From assembly GCF_038397735.1 (NCBI RefSeq), contig NZ_CP151635.1, positions 1,302,001 through 1,366,000 of the forward strand: a stretch of DNA of 64,000 bases, read 5' to 3'. Below the pieces are notes generated by a model. That model worked only from the letters and a program-made list of their open reading frames with translations, made no database searches and was not told the DNA's origin. The stretch is from Microbacterium sp. LWH13-1.2. GTDB lineage: Bacteria > Actinomycetota > Actinomycetes > Actinomycetales > Microbacteriaceae. Below, piece after piece: positions 10,728 to 19,763 of this stretch. How positions within the stretch are numbered: the first letter of the stretch is position 1; every line of letters begins with the position of its first letter. The position numbers and the translations under genes are program-made.

Positions 10728-10810
10728 TGCGCGGAGGGGGACTTGAACCCCCACGCCCTTACGGGCACTACGACCTCAACGTAGCGCGTCTACCATTCCG
10801 CCACCCGCGC
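10728..10810 (-). tRNA. tRNA-Leu (anticodon GAG)
   Basis: 83 nt class II tRNA. Acceptor GCGCGGG pairs TCCGCGC with one G-U; anticodon loop TTGAGGT gives GAG, reading CUC/CUU. A long variable arm (TGCCCGTAAGGGCG) and a T-arm with GGGGG-TTCAAGT-CCCCC. Discriminator A at 10728; CCA is not encoded. Confidence 0.95.
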
Positions 10811-10822
10811 AGGTGTTGGATG

Positions 10823-10849
10823 TTCGTTGCCGAACGAAGATTTACATTA
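10823..10849 (-). promoter_or_regulatory. putative tRNA-Leu promoter region with dyad
   Basis: Minus-strand -10-like TAATGT (10844-10849), then a dyad TTCGTT-GCCG-AACGAA (10823-10838) between it and the tRNA start at 10810. No convincing -35. Confidence 0.3.
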
Positions 10850-10910
10850 GCACGAGCTTCGAGGCTCCCTGAAACCGACGGCGACGCCCGGGCGCGCCAC
10901 GGCGTTTCGA

Positions 10911-10916
10911 TAGCCT
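10911..10916 (+). promoter_or_regulatory. putative -10 element, leaderless promoter of the M20 peptidase
   Basis: TAGCCT with 6 nt to the ATG at 10923. The region between the tRNA and this gene has no other recognisable signal. Confidence 0.42.
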
Positions 10917-10922
10917 GGGCAC

Positions 10923-12218
10923 ATGACCGATCCGTCCCTTCCCGAGGTCGTTCGCATCGCGAGCGACCTGATCCGCTTCGACACCTCCAACTTCGGGGGA
11001 GGCAATGCGAAGGGCGAGCGCGAAGCCGCCGAGTACGTGGGCGCGTATCTGGAGGAGCTGGGCCTCGAGGTCGAGTACTACGAACCGATCCCGCGGCGCA
11101 CGAATGTGATGGCGCGGGTCCCCGGCCGGGATCCGAGCAGACCGGCTCTGGTCGTCCACGGGCACCTCGACGTCGTTCCGGCGATGGCCGAGGACTGGAC
11201 CGTCGATCCGTTCGCCGGGATCGTCAAGGACGGGATGCTGTGGGGTCGCGGAGCTGTCGACATGAAGAACATGAACGCGATGATCCTCACTGCCGTCGCC
11301 GACATCCTCCGAGCGGGGGAGCAGCCCGAGCGAGACCTCGTTCTGGCGTTCTTCGCCGACGAGGAGAACGGCGGGGTCGAGGGTTCGGCTTTGGTCGTGC
11401 AGAACAAGCCCGAGTGGTTCGACGGCGCCACTGAGGCGATCAGCGAGGTCGGCGGGTACTCGATCACCGTCGATGACCGCCGCGCCTATCTGCTGCAGGT
11501 GGGCGAGAAGGCGCTGATCTGGATCCGTCTCGTCGCGAAGGGGCGTGCCGGTCACGGAAGCCGCCTGCACGACGACAACGCCGTCACGAAGCTCGCGGAG
11601 GCCGTCGCGGCCATCGGACGGACCCGGTGGCCGCTCCGGCTCACGGCGACCACCGAAGCTCTGCTGCAGGGTCTCAGTGACCTCACCGGACGCTCGGTGG
11701 ACGACCCGGATGCACTGGCTTCCGCAGCAGGCCCTGCGGAGGCGTTCCTGCGTTCGTCGTTCCGCACCACCACGAACCCCACGGCTCTCACCGCCGGTTA
11801 CAAGCACAACGTGATCCCCGAGCGCGCGGAGGCACTGATCGACGTGCGCGTCATCCCCGGGACAGAGGACGACGTGCTCGCCGAACTGCAGCAGATCGTC
11901 GGAGACGAGATCGAGATCGAGATCGTCGTGCGTGACATCGGCATGGAGACGCCTTTCGCGGGAGAACTGGTCGATGCGATGGTCGCGAGCCTCGGTCGTC
12001 ACGACCCCGGGGTGCCGGTGATCCCGTATCTGCTGGGAGCGGGCACGGACAACAAGGCGCTCGCGTACCTGGACATCACCGGATACGGTTTCGCTCCGCT
12101 GCAGCTTCCTGCAGACCTCGACTTCACGGGCATGTTCCACGGAGTCGATGAGCGCGTACCCGTAGAATCGCTTGTCTTCGGTCAGCGGGTGCTGGCCGAT
12201 CTGCTGCGCACGTACTGA
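10923..12218 (+). CDS. M20/M25/M40 family metallo-hydrolase (dipeptidase/deacylase)
   Basis: 431 residues, usual length. Di-zinc ligands are visible in HGHLDVVP (His/Asp near residue 80), GRGAVDMK (bridging Asp), ADEENGG (catalytic Glu pair) and the C-terminal part; the lid/dimerisation domain carries RAGHGSRLHDDNA. It hydrolyses an amide bond in small peptides or N-acyl amino acids. ArgE, DapE and carnosinase-like members share this frame, and no neighbour decides among them. Confidence 0.88.
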   Translation: MTDPSLPEVVRIASDLIRFDTSNFGGGNAKGEREAAEYVGAYLEELGLEVEYYEPIPRRTNVMARVPGRDPSRPALVVHGHLDVVPAMAEDWTVDPFAGIVKDGMLWGRGAVDMKNMNAMILTAVADILRAGEQPERDLVLAFFADEENGGVEGSALVVQNKPEWFDGATEAISEVGGYSITVDDRRAYLLQVGEKALIWIRLVAKGRAGHGSRLHDDNAVTKLAEAVAAIGRTRWPLRLTATTEALLQGLSDLTGRSVDDPDALASAAGPAEAFLRSSFRTTTNPTALTAGYKHNVIPERAEALIDVRVIPGTEDDVLAELQQIVGDEIEIEIVVRDIGMETPFAGELVDAMVASLGRHDPGVPVIPYLLGAGTDNKALAYLDITGYGFAPLQLPADLDFTGMFHGVDERVPVESLVFGQRVLADLLRTY

Positions 12219-12263
12219 GCCTTCGGCTCGACGTCCGCGCACCACGATTCAGAAAGCTCCTCC

Positions 12264-13088
12264 ATGCACCTGCTCGAAGCGCTCATCCTCGGCATCGTCC
12301 AGGGACTCACCGAGTTCCTCCCGATCTCCTCCAGCGCCCATCTGCGCATCCTCGGCACGTTCCTGCCCTCGGGTGAGGACCCGGGAGCTGCGTTCACTGC
12401 GATCACCCAGATCGGCACCGAGGCGGCGGTCGTGGTGTTCTTCTGGCGCGACATCGTGCGCATCATCGCGCAGTGGTTCCGCTCTCTGACCGGACGGGTT
12501 CCGCGCAGCGATCCCGATGCCCGCATGGGGTGGATGATCATCATCGGCAGCATCCCGATCGTGGTGCTCGGGCTGCTCTTCCAGGACCAGATCGAGACCG
12601 TCTTCCGGTCGCTGTGGATCGTCGCGATCATGCTGATCCTCTTCGGCATCCTGCTCGGGGTCGCCGACCACGTCGGCGCCAAGCGCCGCAAGCTCGACCA
12701 GCTGACGTACCCGCACGGCATCGCCTACGGGTTCGCGCAGGCGCTCGCGCTGATCCCCGGTGTCTCCCGCTCGGGCGGAACGATCACGATGGGGCTGTTC
12801 CTCGGCTATGAGCGCGCCGCTGCCGCTCGCTACGCGTTCCTGCTCGCGATCCCCGCGGTCTTCGGAAGCGGCTTCTACCAGGTGTTCAAGAGCTGGGACG
12901 AGCCGTCGTTCTTCTCGTTCGGCGACACGCTGGCAGCGACCGGCATCGCGTTCGTCGTGGCGCTCGGAGTCATCGCCTTCTTCATGAACTACATCTCGAA
13001 GCGCAGCTTCCTGCCGTTCGTGATCTACCGCATCCTGCTCGGAACCGTCCTCCTGGTGCTGCTCGGCACGGGCGTCATCGCCGCCTGA
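12264..13088 (+). CDS. uppP: undecaprenyl-diphosphate phosphatase (BacA-type)
   Basis: 274 residues, integral membrane. Signature motifs [10 protein letters not shown] near the N-terminus and [13 protein letters not shown] near residue 170, with multiple hydrophobic segments. It recycles the C55 lipid carrier of cell-wall synthesis by removing a phosphate from undecaprenyl diphosphate and can confer bacitracin tolerance. It starts 45 bp after the M20 peptidase and ends convergent with the PAC2 gene. Confidence 0.96.
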   Translation: MHLLEALILGIVQGLTEFLPISSSAHLRILGTFLPSGEDPGAAFTAITQIGTEAAVVVFFWRDIVRIIAQWFRSLTGRVPRSDPDARMGWMIIIGSIPIVVLGLLFQDQIETVFRSLWIVAIMLILFGILLGVADHVGAKRRKLDQLTYPHGIAYGFAQALALIPGVSRSGGTITMGLFLGYERAAAARYAFLLAIPAVFGSGFYQVFKSWDEPSFFSFGDTLAATGIAFVVALGVIAFFMNYISKRSFLPFVIYRILLGTVLLVLLGTGVIAA

Positions 13089-13120
13089 GCGGGGATCGCG
13101 TGCGGACGAACGTCCAGGGA

Positions 13121-13972
13121 CTAGCGCTTGTGGTCTCCGGGGCCGTCGCCGCGGCGCTTGAGGTAGCGCTCGAAGGCCTGGGCGATCGCGTCGCCTGAGG
13201 CATCGGGGGAGTCCCACGTGTCCCTGGTGCGCTCGAGCTGCTGGATGTACTCCGTCATGTCCTCGTCGTCCGCGGCTGCGGCATCGATCGAAGCCTCCCA
13301 CGCCGCGGCCTCGGTGCGCAGGTGATCGCGCGGCACGTCGACTCCGGTCAGTTCCTCGAGCCGGTCGAGCAGCGCGAGGGTCACCTTGGGTGACGGCGTG
13401 GCCGAGGCGACGTAGTGCGGCACGCTCGCCCACAGGCTCGCGGTCGGGATACCGGCGCTCTCGGCGAAGTGCTCGATGACGCTCAGGATCCCGACGGGGC
13501 CCTCGTAAAGGGACCGTTCGAGCCCGTGGGCTTCGCGGACCTGCTCGTTCTGGCTCGAGGCGAAGATCGAGATCGGCCGAGTGTGGGGGACGTCCGACAG
13601 CATCGCACCGAGCGTCACGAAACCGGTGATGTCGTCGCGGAGCGCGATGTCGATGAACTCCGAGGCGAACGACTGCCACGTGCGTGCCGGCTCGACACCG
13701 GTCAGCACCCAGAACTCCGGACCTGGACCGGGGTCGCGTGGACGCCACAGGCCGGCCTCCGGCCAGGTGAGCTGACGACGCCCCTCGGCATCCATCTTCG
13801 TCGCCGGGCGCGTGTACTGGTAGTCGAAGTACAGCTCGGGATCGATCGAGTGCACGAGGTCGTAGTCGGTGGTCTCGCGCAATGCGGCGATCGCGCCGCT
13901 CGCAGCCTCACCCGCGTCGTTCCAGCCGTCGAAGGCGACGATGACGATGCGTGAACCGAGGACATCCATCAT
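13121..13972 (-). CDS. PAC2 family protein
   Basis: 283 residues with the PAC2 (proteasome assembly chaperone 2-like) fold: N-terminal AFDGWNDAGEAASGA, DYQYTRP, and GLERSLYEGPVGI. The family is widespread in actinobacteria, and its biochemical role is not settled. The C-terminal 70 residues are charged and include DEDMTEYIQQLE. The ATG start has GGGAGC upstream, and a minus-strand TAGCCT lies further out. Divergent from the HAD gene. Confidence 0.85.
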   Translation of the reverse strand: MMDVLGSRIVIVAFDGWNDAGEAASGAIAALRETTDYDLVHSIDPELYFDYQYTRPATKMDAEGRRQLTWPEAGLWRPRDPGPGPEFWVLTGVEPARTWQSFASEFIDIALRDDITGFVTLGAMLSDVPHTRPISIFASSQNEQVREAHGLERSLYEGPVGILSVIEHFAESAGIPTASLWASVPHYVASATPSPKVTLALLDRLEELTGVDVPRDHLRTEAAAWEASIDAAAADDEDMTEYIQQLERTRDTWDSPDASGDAIAQAFERYLKRRGDGPGDHKR

Positions 13973-14048
13973 GGGCTCCCTTCGCGATATCCGGATCGGT
14001 ATCCCTCCAGGCTAGTCCGACTGCGCGGGGAGGGCGCGGAGCCACGGC

Positions 14049-14054
14049 TAACAT
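14049..14054 (+). promoter_or_regulatory. putative -10 element, leaderless promoter of the HAD gene
   Basis: TAACAT ending 6 nt before the GTG at 14061. Confidence 0.42.
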
Positions 14055-14060
14055 GGTTCA

Positions 14061-14744
14061 GTGAGCAGACAGCCCCGCGCGATCCTCTGGGACATGGACG
14101 GAACACTCGTCGACACCGAACCGTATTGGATGGCTGCAGAGACGGCGCTGGTCGAGTCCTTCGGGGGCTCGTGGAGCCACGAGGACGCACTCCAGCTCGT
14201 CGGCAACGGTCTGATCGACAGTGCGATCATCCTCCAGAACGCCGGCGTCGACATGGATGCCGAGGCCATCGTCGCGCTTCTCACCGACGGGGTGCAGGAG
14301 GCACTGCGCACTCAGGGCGTGCCGTTCCGTCCGGGGGCGCGCGAGCTGCTGCAGGACCTGCGATCGGCGGGGATCCCGACCGGGCTCGTGACCATGTCCC
14401 TCCGCCGGATGGCTCTCAGCGTCGTCGACCTGATCGAGTTCGACGCGTTCGACATCGTCGTGGCCGGGGACGACGTGACCAACCCCAAACCGCATCCGGA
14501 GCCGTACCTGCACGCGGCAGGACTCCTCGAGATCGACATCGCCGACGCCGTCGTCATCGAGGACTCGCCGACGGGGCTCCGTGCCGGAATCGCCTCCGGC
14601 GCCGTGGCGCTCGGGGTCCCGCACATCGTGCCGCTCGATCATGTCGGAGCACACGAGCTCTGGTCCACTCTCGAGGGCCGCACTGCCGTAGACCTGATCG
14701 ACCTGTTCGATCGCAAGAACTCCATGACGGGAGCCACCCGATGA
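14061..14744 (+). CDS. HAD-family hydrolase (beta-phosphoglucomutase-like)
   Basis: 227 residues. Motif I DMDGTLVDTE at residue 10, motif II-type VTMSLRR, and motif IV IEDSPTGLRAG near residue 170, with the helical cap between. Phosphatase or phosphomutase on a small phosphorylated substrate. GTG start; stop overlaps the trmI ATG (ATGA), making a two-gene unit. Confidence 0.9.
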   Translation: MSRQPRAILWDMDGTLVDTEPYWMAAETALVESFGGSWSHEDALQLVGNGLIDSAIILQNAGVDMDAEAIVALLTDGVQEALRTQGVPFRPGARELLQDLRSAGIPTGLVTMSLRRMALSVVDLIEFDAFDIVVAGDDVTNPKPHPEPYLHAAGLLEIDIADAVVIEDSPTGLRAGIASGAVALGVPHIVPLDHVGAHELWSTLEGRTAVDLIDLFDRKNSMTGATR

Positions 14745-15760
14745 CCACCACCACCTCACCGCGGCCGAGTGGGCCGTTCCGAGAGGGCGACCGGGTGCAG
14801 CTGACCGGGCCCAAGGGTCGTCTGCACACCGTGACCCTCCGCGAGGACGGCGAACTCCACACCCACCAGGGCGTCCTGAAGCACCGCGACCTCATCGGCC
14901 TTCCCGACGGCTCCGTCGTGGCGAACAGCTCGGGGCACGATTACCTCGCGCTGCGTCCGCTGCTGCGCGACTTCGCGATGTCCATGCCCCGCGGTGCGGC
15001 GATCGTCTACCCGAAGGATGCGGCGCAGATCGTCATGCAGGCCGACATCTTCCCGGGCGCCGTCGTCGTCGAAGCCGGAGTGGGCTCAGGAGCGCTGTCG
15101 CTGTCGCTGCTCCGCGCGATCGGACCCGCCGGACGTCTGGTGTCGTTCGAGCGACGTGAGGACTTCGCGCAGGTCGCGCGCGGCAACGTCGAGACGTTCT
15201 TCGGCGCGACCCCCGACACCTGGGACGTCGTCGTCGGAGATCTGGCCGAAGCTCTGCCCGGCGAGTTCCCGGCGGGCTCGGTCGATCGGGTCGTGCTCGA
15301 CATGCTGGCTCCGTGGGAGTGCATGGACGTCGTCGCCGACGCACTGACGCCCGGCGGGGTCGTGCTCTGCTACGTCGCCACCGCCACCCAGCTGTCGCGC
15401 GTCGCGGAGTACATCCGCAGCACGGGGCTGTTCACCGACCCTGAAGCCTCCGAGACGATGGTGCGCGGCTGGCACGTCGAAGGTCTGGCCGTGCGACCGG
15501 ACCACCGCATGGTGGCGCATACGGGCTTCCTGCTCACCGCGCGCCGACTCGCTCCCGGTGCTGTCGCGCCCCAGGTCAAGCGTCGGGCGTCGAAGAGCAG
15601 CTACGGCGACGCCGATGTAGAGCAGTGGACCCCCGGCGCCGTCGGGGATCGCGAGATCAACGACAAGAACCTCCGAAAGCGTGCCCGTGAGGCTGCCAAG
15701 GCAGCCGAGGGCGCGCGTCTTGCATCCGGTTCGCGCGAATCCGAGTCGTCTACGGAATAG
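14741..15760 (+). CDS. trmI: tRNA (adenine-58-N1)-methyltransferase
   Basis: 339 residues. N-terminal beta-domain (FREGDRVQLTGPKGR), then a Rossmann SAM domain with EAGVGSGALSLSLL and the DMLAPWE motif typical of TrmI. It makes m1A58 in the tRNA T-loop, with SAM as donor. The C-terminal 60 residues are a charged extension. Start fixed by ATGA overlap with the HAD gene. In mycobacteria trmI (Rv2118c) lies just upstream of the Pup-proteasome cluster; here the next gene is the FKBP lipoprotein. Confidence 0.94.
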   Translation: MTTTTSPRPSGPFREGDRVQLTGPKGRLHTVTLREDGELHTHQGVLKHRDLIGLPDGSVVANSSGHDYLALRPLLRDFAMSMPRGAAIVYPKDAAQIVMQADIFPGAVVVEAGVGSGALSLSLLRAIGPAGRLVSFERREDFAQVARGNVETFFGATPDTWDVVVGDLAEALPGEFPAGSVDRVVLDMLAPWECMDVVADALTPGGVVLCYVATATQLSRVAEYIRSTGLFTDPEASETMVRGWHVEGLAVRPDHRMVAHTGFLLTARRLAPGAVAPQVKRRASKSSYGDADVEQWTPGAVGDREINDKNLRKRAREAAKAAEGARLASGSRESESSTE

Positions 15761-15763
15761 ACT
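15758..15763 (+). promoter_or_regulatory. putative -10 element, leaderless promoter of the FKBP lipoprotein
   Basis: TAGACT that includes the trmI stop codon TAG, 7 nt before the GTG at 15771. Confidence 0.4.
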
Positions 15764-15770
15764 GGAGCGC

Positions 15771-16685
15771 GTGCGTAAAACGTCCGCCGTTCTGGCCACT
15801 CTCAGCCTCGCCGTCCTCACCCTGACCGGATGCGCCGCGGGTCCGACGTTCGCGGGCGAGGTCTGCGACAGGGCCGCCCACGCAGGCTCCGTCGCGGACT
15901 CCGTGACCGTCGAGGGCGACCTCGGTGAAGCACCGGATGTCACGGTGTACACCCCGGTCAAGACCGATGAGACCGCGTTCGCGGACATCATCACGGGCGA
16001 GGGCGAGACGCTGACCTCGACAGTGCAGCCGATGGTGCTCGACATCGCCTTCTACGGCGGCGAGAGCGGCGAGAAACTCTACGAGTCGGAGTACAACGGC
16101 GACACGAGCCGCGTGCACAACATCTCATACTGGGCCCAGCGCTCTCCGGGCCTCGAGTCCGTGCTCAAGTGCGCCACCGGAGGCAGCCGCGTCGTGGCGG
16201 TGCTCACCCCCGAGGACTTCGGCGAGGCGAACGTCGAGGCCTTCGGCCTCGCCAAGGACGAGAACATCGTCGCCGTCGTCGACGTCCTCGACGTCTACCT
16301 CGCACACGCCGAAGGCGCATCGCAGTTCAACGACGCGCGCGGCCTGCCGACCGTCGTACGCGCACCCGACGGCACGCCGGGTGTCATCATTCCCGACAGT
16401 GCAGCTCCCGAGTCCGCCGTGACCCAGACCCTCATCAAGGGCGACGGCGCGAAGGTCGAGAAGGAATCGACCATCGTGACCAACATCATGGCGCTCGGCT
16501 GGGACGACAAGACCGTCACCTCGAGCACATGGGGCGCTGAGCCGAACATCGGCCCCGCCGCGAAGGAGCTCGTGGGTGCGACCGTCGGTTCTCAGCTGCT
16601 GGTCGTCGTGCCCGCGGCGGACGGCAACCCGGCGACGGTGATCGTCGTCGACATCCTGGGCATCGTTCCGGCGCCGGAGAACTGA
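15771..16685 (+). CDS. lipoprotein with FKBP-type peptidyl-prolyl isomerase-like domains
   Basis: 304 residues. A signal peptide ends in a lipobox LTLTGC with Cys21 as the lipid-modified residue, so it is predicted to be anchored outside the membrane by Lgt and Lnt (both encoded in this window). Two FKBP-like halves can be seen, each ending in a VV-DVLD or VVDILG strand. The gene sits before pafBC as in Pup-locus neighbourhoods of other actinobacteria. Foldase activity on exported proteins is inferred; key FKBP aromatic residues are only partly conserved. Confidence 0.85.
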   Translation: MRKTSAVLATLSLAVLTLTGCAAGPTFAGEVCDRAAHAGSVADSVTVEGDLGEAPDVTVYTPVKTDETAFADIITGEGETLTSTVQPMVLDIAFYGGESGEKLYESEYNGDTSRVHNISYWAQRSPGLESVLKCATGGSRVVAVLTPEDFGEANVEAFGLAKDENIVAVVDVLDVYLAHAEGASQFNDARGLPTVVRAPDGTPGVIIPDSAAPESAVTQTLIKGDGAKVEKESTIVTNIMALGWDDKTVTSSTWGAEPNIGPAAKELVGATVGSQLLVVVPAADGNPATVIVVDILGIVPAPEN

Positions 16686-17680
16686 TGGCGGCCCGTATTC
16701 CCGCGGAGGAGCGTCTGACGAATCTCGTCGTGGCGCTCATGGCGACGGAGATCGGGCTCACCAAGCAGCAGATCCTCGACAATGTGTCGGGGTACCGTCA
16801 GCGAGCCGATGCCGGTGTGCGCTCGGATGCTCTCGAGAAGATGTTCGAGCGCGACAAGGACGAGCTGCGCACGCTCGGGGTCCCGGTCGAGACGATCGGC
16901 GATCAGGCCGACCCCAATGATCTCCGCGAGGCGCGATATCGCATTCCGCAGGCGGAATACGACCTGCCGAGCGACATCGAGTTCACCGCCGCCGAGCTCG
17001 CCGTGCTCCAGCTGGCCGGCAGTGTCTGGAGCGCGGAGTCCGCGTCGGGCGACGCCAAGGCAGGGGTGCGCAAGATCCGCGCGCTCGGGATCGACGGCGA
17101 CGAGCCGATCATCGGCTTCGCGCCGCGCATCACGGCCCGCGATGCGGCTTTCCCGCAGTTGCAGGAAGCCATCGAGAAGAGCCGCGTCGTGCTGTTCGAC
17201 TACCTCAAGCCGGGAGAGGACTCGCCGCGCCGCCGCAGCATCCGTCCCCTGGCACTCGTCGACTACGAGGCGCGCTGGCACGTGTTCGGCGTCGACGTCG
17301 ACATCGAGGCAGACCGGATGTTCCTGCTGAGCAGGATCGTCGGCGACGTGAAGATCACAGCGAAGACCTTCGACCCAGATCTGAGGGAAGGAGCGGGGGA
17401 GCGCGCCCTGGCAGGTCTCCAGAGCGTCGCTGCGCAGAACTCCGCTCTGCTCGAAGTCACGCCGGGAACCGAGGCGTCGCTCCGCCTCGGTCGTCGTGCG
17501 ACGCCCGCCACACCCCAGGGGATCCTCGTGCCGTTCGTCGACCTGCACATCCTCGCCGACGAGCTCGCCTCGTACGGGCCGGAGGTGCGAGTGGTCGAAC
17601 CGGCCGCCCTCCGGGATGCCGTGGTCGATCGGCTGATGGCGGTCGTGGCGACACACTCGGACGTGAGGAAGTCATCGTGA
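16685..17680 (+). CDS. pafB: PafB, WYL-domain transcriptional regulator subunit
   Basis: 331 residues. N-terminal winged helix (RLTNLVVALMATEIGLTKQQIL), central WYL domain and C-terminal WCX extension. With PafC it forms the activator of the LexA-independent DNA-damage regulon in actinobacteria. It overlaps the FKBP stop by one base and the pafC start by four, so co-translated. Despite the name, it works without the Pup system. Confidence 0.93.
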   Translation: MAARIPAEERLTNLVVALMATEIGLTKQQILDNVSGYRQRADAGVRSDALEKMFERDKDELRTLGVPVETIGDQADPNDLREARYRIPQAEYDLPSDIEFTAAELAVLQLAGSVWSAESASGDAKAGVRKIRALGIDGDEPIIGFAPRITARDAAFPQLQEAIEKSRVVLFDYLKPGEDSPRRRSIRPLALVDYEARWHVFGVDVDIEADRMFLLSRIVGDVKITAKTFDPDLREGAGERALAGLQSVAAQNSALLEVTPGTEASLRLGRRATPATPQGILVPFVDLHILADELASYGPEVRVVEPAALRDAVVDRLMAVVATHSDVRKSS

Positions 17681-18666
17681 GTGCTCAGCCGAAGCCGTTG
17701 CTCGCCGCCGACCGGGTGCGCGTCTATCTCACCCTGGTGCCGTATCTGCTCGAGCACGGACAGGTGTCGCTTGCCGAGGCGTCCGAGGAATTCGGGGTGA
17801 CCCCGGCCGAGATGCGTCAGATGGTCGAGAAGCTCACGGTGATCGGCCTTCCCGGTGACTCGGGATTCTGGCAGCAGCCGCAGGAGATGTTCGACATCAA
17901 CTGGGATCTGCTCGACGATGAAGACGTCATCGAGATCACGAACGACGTCGCCCTCCGGCGGGTGCCGCGCTTCACCGCACGAGAGGCTGCAGCTCTGCTG
18001 GCCGGCCTGCAGATGGTCGCCGCGGTGCCTGCCGTGTCGGATTCCGGCCTGGTCAGCGGTCTCATCTCCAAGCTCTCGCGTGGAGCGGCCGACGCGCCCG
18101 CAGAGGTGGTGGTGGCACCCAGCACCGTCGACGAGGTCCGCCAGGTGGTGTCGCGCGGAGTCCAGGACGGTGTGGCCGTCGCATTCACCTACCAGGCGCC
18201 GGATGCGGCTCCGACTACTCGCACCGTCGACCCCGTCCAGGTGATCATCACCAACGCGCAGTGGTATCTCCAGGGGTGGTGCCACACGAGGCAGGCGATG
18301 CGCACCTTCCACCTCGACAGGGTGAGCGATGCCCGCCTGACCGACATCCCGATCACGCATGCGGGCGACCATGTGCCGGAGGCCTTTTCGGCCGTCGACG
18401 ACGAGGGCGAGGTGCAGGTGCGGGTCCCTGAGCGGGTGGCACCGCTTCTGGGCGACTTCCTGACCGCCGACAACGTCGAGGTCGAGGGCGGAATCGTCAG
18501 CGCGCGTCTGCATCTGGCCGACCCGCGCGGCATCAAGAGACTGGCCGCGCGTTTCGGCGGGGCGCTCGAGGTCGTCGACCCCGGCGTCGCTCGAACGGCG
18601 GCTCGTGAATGGGCCGAGGCCGGACTCGCCCTGTATCGCCACCCGGACAGCTCCAACGCCGGTTAG
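17677..18666 (+). CDS. pafC: PafC, WYL-domain transcriptional regulator subunit
   Basis: 329 residues, same layout as PafB: helix-turn-helix near residues 25-70 (VSLAEASEEFGVTPAEM), WYL domain around 150-230 including the QWYLQGWCH strand, then a WCX domain. GTG start within a GTGA overlap. It partners PafB. Followed 26 bp later by tatA. Confidence 0.93.
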   Translation: MSAQPKPLLAADRVRVYLTLVPYLLEHGQVSLAEASEEFGVTPAEMRQMVEKLTVIGLPGDSGFWQQPQEMFDINWDLLDDEDVIEITNDVALRRVPRFTAREAAALLAGLQMVAAVPAVSDSGLVSGLISKLSRGAADAPAEVVVAPSTVDEVRQVVSRGVQDGVAVAFTYQAPDAAPTTRTVDPVQVIITNAQWYLQGWCHTRQAMRTFHLDRVSDARLTDIPITHAGDHVPEAFSAVDDEGEVQVRVPERVAPLLGDFLTADNVEVEGGIVSARLHLADPRGIKRLAARFGGALEVVDPGVARTAAREWAEAGLALYRHPDSSNAG

Positions 18667-18669
18667 ACT
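18664..18669 (+). promoter_or_regulatory. putative -10 element of tatA
   Basis: TAGACT overlapping the pafC stop; predicted transcript starts about 17 nt before the ATG, leaving room for the AGGAGAA ribosome site. Confidence 0.35.
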
Positions 18670-18692
18670 TCTACAAACGACGAAGGAGAATC

Positions 18693-18950
18693 ATGGGCGC
18701 TTTCGGTTGGCCACATCTGCTGATCATCCTCGCCGTCATCCTGCTGCTCTTCGGTGCGGCGAAGCTGCCGGCACTGGCGAAGAGCCTCGGACAGTCCGCC
18801 CGCGTGTTCAAGGGCGAGATGAAGGCGATGAAGAACGAGGACGCGAGTGACGCCACGGAGCCCGGTGCGCCGACGCCCACCGCATCCGTCGCGGACACCA
18901 CGGTGACGGCTCGCGACACGGATCCGGGTCAGCCTCCTCGATCCGCGTAG
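18693..18950 (+). CDS. tatA: twin-arginine translocase subunit TatA
   Basis: 85 residues. One N-terminal membrane helix (LLIILAVILLLFGAAKLP), the FGxxKLP hinge, then an amphipathic helix with LAKSLGQSARVFKGEMK and an acidic, Thr/Pro-rich tail. It forms the protein-conducting part of the Tat pathway with TatC, encoded 3 bp downstream. ATG preceded by GAAGGAGAA. Confidence 0.95.
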   Translation: MGAFGWPHLLIILAVILLLFGAAKLPALAKSLGQSARVFKGEMKAMKNEDASDATEPGAPTPTASVADTTVTARDTDPGQPPRSA

Positions 18951-18953
18951 TCC

Positions 18954-19763
18954 GTGTCCGCTCTCGAATCCGCCGGCCAGGAGGCTTCCGGTCGCGACAG
19001 GCGGATGTCTCTCGGTGCCCATCTGGTGGAGCTTCGCAAGCGGCTTTTCATTGCTGCGGGCGCACTCGTGGTCGGGATGATCATCGCGTTCATCGTGACG
19101 GAGCCGATCATCGAGCTCCTCTCCGTTCCGATCCGCACGATCGCAGCCGAAGCCGGGCGCGAGTACACGGGCCTCAACTTCACGACCGTGACCAGCGGCT
19201 TCGATCTCCGCATGCGCATCGCCTTCGCGATCGGACTGCTCATCTCAGCGCCCGTGTGGCTCTGGCAGGTCTGGGCGTTCGTGATGCCCGGGCTCACGAA
19301 GAAGGAGACGCAGTACACCTGGGGTTTCCTCGGCGCGGCCATTCCGCTGTTCTTCGCAGGCTGCACCGTCGCGTTCTTCGTGCTCCCGCATGTCATCGAG
19401 ATCATGGCGGGCTTCGTGCCGAAGGGCATGGCGCAGTTCTTCGACTATTCGACCTACTACGACTTCGTCTTCAAGTTCCTTCTCGTGCTCGGCATCGCCT
19501 TCGTGCTCCCCGTCTTCCTCGTCGCGTTGAACGTCGCGGGAATCGTCTCGGGGCGCGACATCCTCAAAGGATGGCGGGTCGCGATCCTAGTCTGCACGAT
19601 CTTCGCGGCGGTCACGACACCGCCCGCTGACGTCTTCTCGATGCTGCTGCTGATGGGATCCATGATCGTGCTGTACTTTGCCGCGACCTTCATCTCGATG
19701 CTCTTCGACAGACGCAAGCGCAAGCGCGATGCGGCAGCGGGCATCGAGCCCGTGACCGCATGA
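18954..19763 (+). CDS. tatC: twin-arginine translocase subunit TatC
   Basis: 269 residues, six membrane helices. Opening HLVELRKRLF motif, central FVMPGLTKKE and Pro-rich TTPPADVFSM, all TatC hallmarks. Receptor for RR signal peptides. GTG start 3 bp after tatA; its stop overlaps helY by ATGA. Confidence 0.96.
   Translation: MSALESAGQEASGRDRRMSLGAHLVELRKRLFIAAGALVVGMIIAFIVTEPIIELLSVPIRTIAAEAGREYTGLNFTTVTSGFDLRMRIAFAIGLLISAPVWLWQVWAFVMPGLTKKETQYTWGFLGAAIPLFFAGCTVAFFVLPHVIEIMAGFVPKGMAQFFDYSTYYDFVFKFLLVLGIAFVLPVFLVALNVAGIVSGRDILKGWRVAILVCTIFAAVTTPPADVFSMLLLMGSMIVLYFAATFISMLFDRRKRKRDAAAGIEPVTA

Noticed and set aside
10842..12245. 467-codon minus-strand open frame opposite the M20 peptidase
   Set aside because: Shadow frame; the plus-strand peptidase motifs are convincing.
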